DNA of 64,000 nt from Rutpela maculata (Eukaryota; Arthropoda; Insecta; Coleoptera; Cerambycidae): NCBI GenBank assembly GCA_936432065.2, contig OW386290.2, positions 52,656,843-52,720,842 on the forward strand. The letters run 5' to 3'. The notes beneath the pieces were generated by a model. The model worked only from the letters and a program-made list of their open reading frames with translations. It was not told the origin of the DNA and did not search any database. The first letter of the stretch is position 1. Every line of letters begins with the position of its first letter. Position numbers and translations under genes: made by a program. This document shows positions 56,116 through 64,000 of this stretch, one piece after another.

Positions 56116-57955
56116 GTTTCTCCTGCTGTTCGGATCAGCGCTCTGTCAATACAAAATTATCCCAATCAATAACACCGTTGGTGTATACTACCACCAAGAC
56201 ACGGACATCGTGGTGACAAATGACAAATGGACTCTACTAGTGCATAAAAACATTTCATCCCTCAAACTAGCTTTTGACAAAAATCAAAATATCTTAGACA
56301 GAATCCTGTACACTCTCCATAATGGTGATCATAAGTCAATTATTTTTACGAGTGAAATTAAAACAGACTTTAACCTTTTAACACAAATATCCAACTCTAT
56401 AAAAATGAAATTTGACGAAATCTTTTCAGATACAAAAAGATATAAACGAGGAATACTTAACGGTATCGGTACAATATTCAAATCCATAACTGGTAACCTA
56501 GATGCTGAAGATGGCCAGTACTATACTAATTGTATAAATAAACTAAATAATGACGAACATCAATTGGAAAACTTAATCAAAAATCAAATTTCAGTTACAA
56601 CTTCTGTTATTAAAAACTTCAACTCGACTATACAAAAATTACAAATTGACGAGGAAACCTTTAACAAAGATCTCGAAGAAATAGAACACACAATTCAAAC
56701 AATGACTCAAGCTATCGAGGCTGCTCACATAAAACTAAAATTTTTATACATTTCCGAACAATTAATGGCAAGCTATTTGTATATCGAAGATAATTTAAAC
56801 GACATTCTAAATTCAATAACATTTGCCAGACTAGGAATCATTCACACGTCAATCATAACCCCTAATCATTTGGTAACAGCATTACAAGAAATTTCACAGA
56901 GCTTACGAAGGAACAATTTGCCTCTCCCCATTAAATTATCGGCAGTTGCTAAGTATTTGGATATTATTGAATTACAAGCGTTTCAAATGGATTCTAACTT
57001 AGTATTTGTTTTAACAATACCACTTGTTGAACCCCAAAATTATAACACCTATCGCCTATATCCTATCCCGATACTTGATAACAGAACTGGTCTACATCAT
57101 ATTTTATCTATTTCACAAAAATATATCGCGAGAGATGATGATTCTTTGATGTACATACCTATACAAAATTTGAAAGAATGCAAACCACTTTATTTTGGAA
57201 CCAAACTATGTTCTAACCTGTTTGCATATCCTATCGACCAAAATGCCATATGTGAAGCCAGAATACTAAAACCATTGCCAAAACTTCCAGAGAACTGTCA
57301 AACTTCCTTCATTATTAGTCAGGGATACAACGTCCAAGAACTTGAAGACAACACATGGCTAGTAATTAATTCCGAACCACTTCACATTACCATCAACTGT
57401 CCAAAGAGAGAATCCACAACAGAGTTAATCAACAAAAATTCCATCATCAAACTACAACCAGGATGTTACGCCTATGCAGGCATTACTCGAATACAAGCCA
57501 GTGCCAAAGACTTCTCCGAAATTAAAGACAATTCACATCCTATCCAAATTCCTTTTGAATGCTGTAATCACATGCCCGACAAAATCGAAATTCCAAAATT
57601 AAAACCACTCAAATTAAACAATCTCGACGTAGAAGATCTAAATATTGCAAAAACCAAATTGGACCAATATTCCAAAGACCTGGATGACCTCATAAACGAG
57701 CCTTTTGTGACCAAACACGTATCTTGGTTCACGTATTTCATAATCACTCTCATCATCCTGTTAGTTGTACTTTACATAACTTGTAAATGCAGAAGAAGAA
57801 GATGTAGAGCATTGCGAATCCAACCCTCAACGGACAACCCTCCTTCACCTCCTTCAGAGCGAAGCAGAGTATTCACCAAATTTCCTAGACTTATCCCTCC
57901 AAGAAAGCGACCCGGTATTAAACCTCAAGAAGAAGAGGACATCGAGTTAACATAG
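56116..57955 (+). CDS. env: Errantivirus envelope protein (spliced)
   Basis: The frame is open from the acceptor to TAA/TAG at 57953..57955, but its body has no upstream ATG; the start is most likely supplied by the leader exon. Counting from the GTG at 56210: a basic RYKR site at residues 77..80 followed by a glycine-rich segment with IFKSITGNL matches the furin-type cleavage site and fusion-peptide region of insect env proteins. Next comes a long helical part, cysteines in the distal ectodomain, and a transmembrane helix (about 506..529, WFTYFIITLIILLVVLYITC) with a basic cytoplasmic tail. The ORF is intact. Insect env proteins of this group are related to baculovirus F proteins. No altered or joined form is given here. 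Confidence 0.88.
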
Positions 57956-58194
57956 ACTTTCATATGTGGAGTTTTACCCTTGTCTATTAATTTAGACCAT
58001 TGTATTTTATTCTTATTACATTTATGTAATGTATTACTCACTTATTATTATTATCATTTACCAATTTTAACTTTTATGTATTTTATTATTTTGCTTTGTA
58101 TTCATTCAACATTGTTTCAATTTATTTTGCATTATATTCATTTAACATTTCTAACAATTTTCAAAAGTTGCTGCATAACATCAACTTTTTTATT
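57956..58194 (+). other. Viral sequence between env and polypurine tract
   Basis: T-rich, 240 bases. The 84-codon ORF at 57980..58234 reads hydrophobic residues from T-rich sequence and runs into the LTR; I do not think it is a gene. Confidence 0.6.
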
Positions 58195-58204
58195 AAGGGG
58201 GAAG
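58195..58204 (+). promoter_or_regulatory. Polypurine tract of the errantivirus
   Basis: AAGGGGGAAG, one base before the 3' LTR. Confidence 0.9.
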
Positions 58205-58205
58205 T

Positions 58206-58569
58206 TGTTATATAAAATTATACGCTTATTATAAAGACTTAGTAATAACAAACCTTCACAGGTATATCATATTACATGATAACGACTTCTCTTATTAATC
58301 GCTTATCTTAGAGATATTATATTTCACCTTTGTTTCTCACATTTTATGCTGACTGTCGAATTGCATTTCCTTTGTTCTATATTTTGCTTACTCAGGTTCT
58401 GTATGTTATAAATACTACTAGACATGCTTTGTAAAGCCAGTTATTAAACTCAGTTAGAATGCAACACTTCTAATTTATTATTCTAATTCCTTCTCCAAGA
58501 GCCAACGTTGGCTCCACTTAACTAAATAAAAGTTTTTAAAAAGTCATTCATGTGAACCGTGATCTAACA
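58206..58569 (+). repeat. 3' LTR of the errantivirus
   Basis: 364 bp, identical to the 5' LTR across its length in a line-by-line comparison. Polyadenylation signal AATAAA near 58525. Confidence 0.95.
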
Positions 58570-58636
58570 TGTATACATACCAGCGAATACCACACTAAAC
58601 GTCCAACATATGTTGGGCAAGTACACACATTTTAGG

Positions 58637-58893
58637 CAGTGGCGGCTGGTGAAATTTCAATATTTTTTTTTCTCGTCCGTGGCGCATGGACCCATACGAA
58701 ATATGGGAAATAACATCTAGAGAAGCACTTCTCTAAAAATTTTGAAAAAGCAGTTCGCGAAAATTTTTTTTTTTTAATTCGGTAGCCTCCCCTGGTCTAG
58801 AGACTCCTGTTTATTATTTTTTTTCGTCATATACATTTGACTTCGTATGGGTCCCATGCACAGGCGAGAAAAAAAATTGAAATTTCGCCACTG
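58637..58893. mobile_element. 257-bp hAT-type MITE
   Basis: CAGTGGCGGCTGGTGAAATT at the left and AATTTCGCCACTG at the right are inverted. ATTTTAGG flanks both ends exactly (58629..58636, 58894..58901), an 8-bp duplication. Inside, CCCATACGAA versus TTCGTATGGG also pair. Non-coding. Confidence 0.85.
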
Positions 58894-59033
58894 ATTTTAG
58901 GTTCCTATAGGGACAGAGCAGGACGTCTATTTAATATAAAAACAAAAAACGTTAACAAAACTGATTTTTCAATTTTATAATGTTTTTGTTTATATTTGAC
59001 AGTTATTTCTGTAAAATTTGTAGTTTATTTTAC

Positions 59034-59290
59034 TTTCACATCCAGTGGAAGTATAACGACAAAAAATTTTTTGAGAATTTTTATTGTTCAAATAGGCTTA
59101 GAATGTCACGAAACGTCGAGATTTTAAGTTTGAGCGAGAAAAAAATTCTGTCTGTCGGTCTGTCTGTAACTATTTTTTGTGCGCACGATTACTCTGGAAC
59201 CGTTTAAGATATTGACTTGAAATTTGGTACACGTATACATTAACGGGATCTGGACCAGATTATATTTTCATCTGTAGACGATTTTAAATA
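59034..59290 (+). repeat. Dispersed repeat, CTGTCTGT family, copy 3
   Basis: CACATCCAGTGGAAGTATAA, AAATAGGCTTAGAATG, CTGTCTGTCGGTCTGTCTGT, GCGCACGATTACTCTGGAAC, then TTGACTTGAAATTTGGTACAC. Confidence 0.75.
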
Positions 59291-59864
59291 TTATATTATT
59301 AAAGTTCCATAAGCAATTATTTCCACATACAAAATTTTTTCGTTGTGAGAGACTTGGATAGAAAATCTAAATGTGAGCCGCGGGTTTTTTAGTAATTTGT
59401 AATTTTTGTCATTGATGTTTAATTTGATATTTTAACTTAATTTTAACCTTTTTTGTAAATTATTGATGATATTATCTGATACTAAACTTTGATTAAATAT
59501 TCAAATAGATTAGTCTTAAAATAGATTCAAAATATAAATATGTTTATTAAATACTTCTGCAATATTATATTTTCAATGTTTTATTTTCCCATATTTTTAG
59601 ACATATTAGGAAGAAGGCACTAAATATGTAAGGAGTGGAAAGTTTTCAGGTGATTACGGTTATTATTTTACATTTTAATTTTTATATAATTATTTAATTC
59701 GAAAAGTAAGATAATACAAACATCAAGCTGAAGGAGCTGCTGTAAACAATTGCGAGTGTCTTCCCTCATCCAGGTGCGTTTTGATGATGGATTTGTTTAA
59801 AACATGTTTCTCTTTATCACAATAAAATCATGTTTAATTGTGAAATTATTTATTATACTGTTTA

Positions 59865-60030
59865 TAAATAAGTAATAAAAAAAAACACAAGACAGTAAAA
59901 AACTATAAACACCACATATATGTGGCGTTTATATGGTTTTTTACTACCCCCCTACTTTGTTGTCATATTTTTTTTTTACTACCAATCTTGTGTTTATTTT
60001 ATTACTTATTTGTAATAAATAATTTTACAA
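59865..60030. repeat. Fold-back with inner hairpin
   Basis: AAATAAGTAATAAAA and ACACAAG pair with CTTGTGTTT and TTTTATTACTTATTT; inside, AACACCACATATATGTGGCGTT is itself a small hairpin. From 59290 to 59860 I see nothing recognisable. From 60050 to 60480 short TATTCT/AGAATA motifs recur in both orientations, ending at GGTGCTGTCTGGG, which looks like one end of an inverted-repeat element whose other end I cannot place. Confidence 0.55.
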
Positions 60031-60913
60031 TTTAGTAAAAATTTATTTCTTCCCTATATTTTAAAATAATTTCTGGTATATTCATAGCAGAGAGTTTGAA
60101 TATAATAGAAACATTAAGCATAATATTCTGATTATACTTGGAATATGTCTATAAGATATTCATAGAATAATCTATCCCTTTTATATATTCTGGGTATATT
60201 CCTGTAGTAATCTGAATAATTAAAGATTATAGTTTATAGTTTATCCCTAAAAGAATATTCTAATATTTAACATTTTTGATATTCTATGTATAAACATAGA
60301 ATATGATGAATATCTAGAGAATATTCATAAAGTATATTCTAGGTTTATCTGACATTTTCCAATATGACGATTCTATGAATAATCTCAAAAGTTTGTATAT
60401 ATCTAGGGTGTTTTCTATGAATAAACAATTATTCTAAAACGTATATTCCCAAATTATTCTTAGAATATCTGGTGCTGTCTGGGCAGTGAATTTGGTACCG
60501 GGACCCACAATTTGATGTGGGGGGGGGGCTGCTTTCAGGCATCGGAAAAGAGAATAATAGGGATCGGAAAAGCTTTTGCCGATGCCCACTTGCCGGTCTA
60601 GCCCCCGAAAATGTTACTTTCTGGCGGATAATTTCTCCAAAAAGGGTGTATTTTCTGGACGGCCGAAAAAAGTACTTTTACTTCCATTGTTAATGCCAAC
60701 GCTTAGTCTAAAAAGTCAAAAAGTGAATTGAGAAATGTCATGTTTTTCTGACGTTTGAAGAAAATAGTATACTGTTTTAATTAGGAGTAAAAGTGATACT
60801 TTTGTGACGAGGCTGTAGGTTTGCCGGACGAACAAAGTGGCAGTTACAGATCAGTCACAATAAGTGGCTTTTACTCCGAATAAAACTTGTTATTTTTTCT
60901 TCAAACGTCGATT

Positions 60914-61096
60914 AGGCAATCCAACAACATGTCAAATTATGGCGTTGTGGGCAAACACGCGGTTTATTTTAATTAACTCGCGGAAACGTAGCCAAGGCAA
61001 CCGAGAAACAAACTCTTTAACAAACGTTTAACGAATGAAAACAAATGTTTGCCGGGTGTTTGCCCACAACGCGTCTCACGTGGTTTGGATTGCCTA
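60914..61096. mobile_element. Short inverted-repeat element
   Basis: TAGGCAATCCAA at the left and TTGGATTGCCTA at the right, then GCGTTGTGGGCAAACAC versus GTGTTTGCCCACAACGC. About 185 bp, non-coding; a TA target is possible. Confidence 0.6.
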
Positions 61097-61350
61097 ATTA
61101 GCTATAAAAAAAATAAAGGGCAAAATTGACCTGGGCCTAGGGGCAATTTATATCTAAAACCGGCACTGTGTGCACCCAGTCCGGATATTTTGAATTTTCT
61201 GATATTGCCATCTAGTACCGACAAATCCAGATATTCATATCGTTCATCGTCGAATCTCTGCGTCGAATTGCCATCTGGCGGATCGAAAGAAATGCTGTTA
61301 CCTATTTTCTACTACATTTAAATTTAATCACCTAGCTACTAACCTGCTAC

Positions 61351-61380
61351 CACGAACTTCATAAATTTATGAAGTTCGTG
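61351..61380. repeat. Perfect 30-base palindrome upstream of the THAP gene
   Basis: CACGAACTTCATAAA joined to its exact inverse complement with no loop, about 310 bases before the THAP start. It could be a dimeric protein site or only a small inverted repeat. Confidence 0.8.
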
Positions 61381-61692
61381 CCTGCTGCTAACTTGTCCTC
61401 TCTTGTAATATAATTCAGTGGTTTACCACGAGTATCATGGGCGCAACGCTAGATCTCGCCAAGTCACAGAAGAAGATTGCTTCTTCTTCTGTGGCCAAGT
61501 CGCAAGTTGCCATATTGTTTGTTTGTTACGTTCACAGGTCACGTCTCTACTGTTTTTTTCATAGATAAAAGATTTATATGTATGTGTTTTTTGATCATTT
61601 TTGTGCAGAATTTTGTTTAAGAATTGTGGATTGTAAAGCGTTGTGACTTTAAACATATATATTTCAGACGTTTTATTGTTATTAATATAAAC

Positions 61693-62057
61693 ATGCCCCT
61701 GTGTCTTATTTGTGGATTCAGTGCAGATGAGGTGGAAAAAATGCACCACTTTCCAAGCATTGACCAAAAGTAAGTCTGTGTGGTACATGTCTTAAAGTTA
61801 TTTAAATGACATGTATCTTTCTTGTTACTCTTGTTAGGTCCAAAATTTGGCAAGAAGCAATGGGAATGAGGTACGTGCCTGGCTTATCGCTTCACAATTA
61901 TTTGATTTGCAGCCGTCATTTTTCGGAAGCTAGTTATCTTAACCTTGTAACACGTAGGCTGTGTGCTAATGCGGTTCCCACATTATTCCCCTGCAGAGTG
62001 AAAAAGGAGCCATCGCAAGAAATTCAAACAAATCTCAGTAGTGATCAAGAACTTTAG
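61693..62057 (+). CDS. THAP-domain protein, two exons
   Basis: Exon 1 (61693..61769) reads MPLCLICGFSADEVEKMHHF and PSIDQ. A GTAAGT donor follows at 61770, and a 68-bp intron ends TTGTTAG at 61837. Exon 2 (61838..62057) continues KSKIWQEAM and NYLICSRHFSEASYL to NAVPTLFPC, and stops at TAG. C-x2-C, the HHFP histidine context, the conserved tryptophan, C-x2-H-F and AVPTLF are the hallmarks of the C2CH zinc THAP domain, a sequence-specific DNA-binding fold also found in P-element transposase. The predicted product is 98 residues, nearly all THAP domain; longer isoforms through further splicing are possible. It may be a host gene or transposon-derived. Confidence 0.75.
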
Positions 62058-62453
62058 GAAGCACTAATACAGGCATAGGTATGGTTATTTGTTACTAACC
62101 TTTTCATCTTCTTGTAGTAGGTAGGTACCTACATTTTTTAGCATTCTCAATATTTTACACTATATCTCGGGATGTGCGATACCTATATGATGTAAAACCA
62201 CACATTAACCAAAATTTGGTTTACGGCTAATAGTAAGATAGTTGTCAATTACCTAGCAATTTTTGTGCCATTATGAATTTTACCAAGTAATTTTCAGATT
62301 TACCAGGTAATTTTCAAAACTATTTTTTATTGGCAGGTAATAAATTAAGTCAGTGATTTAACAGAATAATTAGTGGCATCCCTAACTGAAACGACACTTT
62401 TTGGCATTCGAAACATATATTTGACAACACTGTTGCTATTATTAGGGGATAAT

Positions 62454-63933
62454 GGGTCGCGTGCGCGTGACGTCACAGGTCTCAGACCTTAGGATAAACA
62501 AACTGCTGTCATTAGCTGTCAAATGGCGACTGATTGAACCTCAGAATTAAATTTTTCGTAATACTAGTGTTTTTATGGACATTATATCATACAAAATGGC
62601 AAGCTTTTATTGTATTATTAATTGTGGAAGTGTGGCAATCCGAGACAACATCAGTTTTTATAAAATAACGTCGATTTACAGCCAGGAGGTGTTAGGTTAA
62701 ACGATTCCAGGCAATTAAAAGGAATGCCTTAAGTTCTTGCATGTTGACGTAAGAATTTTATTGTGATAATAATAACTGCTGCTCAAATAAGCAATAAACA
62801 ATCCATGGTAGGTAAAGAAAATTAACATTTTATATTGGTTTGTCAATATTTTTAACCACTATTTCTTGTTTAAATTTTAGTTGAGCGAAGCGTGAGCTGT
62901 ACCAAGGGAGAGAATATTTAATAGAATGCAAGTCATAATCAACAACTGACCTACATAAAATAATAAAATACATGTTAGACATTTTATATAGCAATATATT
63001 ATACAATTTATGTTTTACAAAAATTACAATGATTTGCGTATTCCAATCTATAGATATGTTATAGAGAGAGGTTAACCGCTGGAAGAAATTGTGTATGTCT
63101 TTTACATACTTCAAATAGTTCAGTAGGTACGACAGTCTTTCATTGTTTATTTTATAAGGTGTCTTTTTCACAAAATTTACAGCGGTTAACCCCCAACCAT
63201 AGCCATGTTTATTGCCAAAAAACTAAAAGGAAAGATTTCCTATTAAGTGGTGAACATGTTTTGTCTAGACTGGCAACACAATTCCAGTGAGCATTAGGGA
63301 ACCATCCGAATCTGCCATTATCCAAGGGGTCCAATGACTTTTGTTCATGATGCTAAAAGTTCATAACCTGAAAAATTAATTTTTACATTAGTAATATATT
63401 TATAAAGCAACATTTAATTAGGCAAGCTATATGAAAAACATGGTTGATAACTAATTATTACCTTTGTAACAAGCTTTTATTCTGTAAATTTCTTGCAGAG
63501 TACTTCTTTCACCTAACCACAAACAGCTTCATGACTTTTGAATGCTTTAAATTCATCCTTCTGTCTACGTACCTGTATCAAAAACCAAGTAAATTGTAAT
63601 ATCCCTAAGTGTAACATTTGGAAATACATCAATATTCGTACTAAAGTATTTTTTTTCTCAAAATATAAGGATTTAATTCCATGGCAGCAGTATACCTAAC
63701 CTCTACATCAGTAGACAATTCTGCAAAATACGAACTAACCGTCATTCTGACGAACAAAATTGTTGATATACCATTATTAAGAATAGTTGTAGATGTTAAA
63801 TAAACAAGTTTTTATATGGCACAAACACAGCAAAATTTACTTTAAAGAAACACGTTTAATTGGCGAATTTCTCAATGACAGCTGTTTGTTTTTCCTAAGG
63901 TCTCAAAATCTGTGAGGTCGGCGCACGCGACCC
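62454..63933. mobile_element. GGGTCGCGTGCGC inverted-repeat element with THAP-like start
   Basis: Ends GGGTCGCGTGCGC and GCGCACGCGACCC are inverted. Matching goes on inside (GACCTTAGGATAAACAAAC versus GTTTGTTTTTCCTAAGGTC; CTGTCATT versus AATGACAG). No clear target duplication. Inside at 62596..62700 is a 34-codon ORF with a THAP-like opening. The minus-strand ORF 62830..63171 is AT-biased and unrecognised. It is probably a deleted DNA transposon; a P-like origin is only a suggestion from the THAP-like piece. Confidence 0.6.
62596..62700 (+). pseudogene. THAP-like N-terminal fragment
   Basis: Reads MASFYCIINCGSVAIRDNIS, then FYKI, and stops after 34 codons. C-x3-C followed about 12 residues later by ISFYK resembles the first half of a THAP domain, though the usual FP after the F/H-K position is absent. 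The second half (tryptophan, C-x2-H) is not found in the next 100 bases, so it is a fragment or the first exon of a decayed gene. Confidence 0.35.
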
Positions 63934-64000
63934 ATAGAAACTGTTTTTGCAGTTGTATGCCTTTTAATAATGCCAAATTTGTTGTCGAAACTATACCGAG

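Larger units (their letters stand above)
50010..58569 (+). mobile_element. Errantivirus-type endogenous retrovirus, complete
   Basis: 8,560 bp with two 364-bp LTRs identical at every base I compared, TGTT...AACA ends and a 4-bp duplication TGTA (50006..50009 and 58570..58573). Order: LTR, tRNA-Ser primer site, leader with splice donor, gag, pol in the -1 frame, env behind a splice acceptor, polypurine tract, LTR. All three genes are open. Families with this layout are the insect gypsy/17.6/297/ZAM group of Metaviridae. Identical LTRs mean integration was recent; whether this copy is active cannot be told. Confidence 0.95.

Noticed and set aside
57980..58234. 84-codon hydrophobic ORF after env
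   Set aside because: T-rich sequence that runs into the LTR; no known errantivirus gene lies there.
1..64000. CRISPR arrays, tRNA or rRNA genes, bacterial-type operons
   Set aside because: None seen; the composition, introns and transposons are those of an animal nuclear genome. The regular tandem arrays have no repeat-spacer pattern.

Overview
The window looks like insect nuclear DNA: AT-rich, intron-rich and almost entirely non-coding, with very many transposable elements. The only conserved host gene I can name is the first coding exon of non-muscle myosin II heavy chain (zipper), on the minus strand at 13821..14174. Its first large intron runs to the left edge of the window, so at least 13.8 kb of the left part is intron sequence filled with repeats and fold-back (long inverted repeat) elements. 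A second small host-like gene, a THAP-domain protein with one short intron, lies at 61693..62057 on the plus strand. The insect order cannot be fixed from the sequence.

Layout. 1..13820: zip intron with dispersed repeats, a hairpin-bearing repeat in two copies, a 2.08-kb near-palindrome (6091..8173), three more fold-backs and a MULE-like transposase remnant. 13821..14490: zip exon and 5' flank. 14572..28640: a mosaic of nested inverted-repeat elements, hAT-like elements with 8-bp target duplications, minisatellites and microsatellites, and a decayed copy of a FEN/PIN-like nuclease gene with a cysteine-rich tail (18297..21010). 28981..32703: a fold-back transposon with a better preserved copy of that gene. 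33358..36396: further inverted-repeat elements. 36397..40501: an LTR retrotransposon on the minus strand with nearly identical LTRs and one long ORF that keeps Gag, protease and the two ends of integrase but lacks reverse transcriptase, RNase H and the integrase core. 41370..42150: tandem and inverted repeats. 43196..48537: another fold-back element with a third copy of the nuclease tail, split by a 3.2-kb insertion. 50010..58569: a complete insect errantivirus-type endogenous retrovirus (gag, pol, env) with identical 364-bp LTRs. 58570..64000: small repeats, the THAP gene, and a terminal-inverted-repeat element holding a THAP-like start (62454..63933).

How the parts relate. The errantivirus carries every recognised part: tRNA-Ser primer site, gag, -1 shifted pol, env reached by splicing from a leader ATG, polypurine tract and matching LTRs. 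It is a young and possibly still competent insertion. The 36-40 kb element would need reverse transcriptase and integrase from a relative. The three nuclease/Cys-tail loci share an intron position and domain order, and two of them sit inside fold-back arms, so I infer they belong to one little-described group of DNA transposons. This group and the gag-protease-only retrotransposon are the most interesting items.
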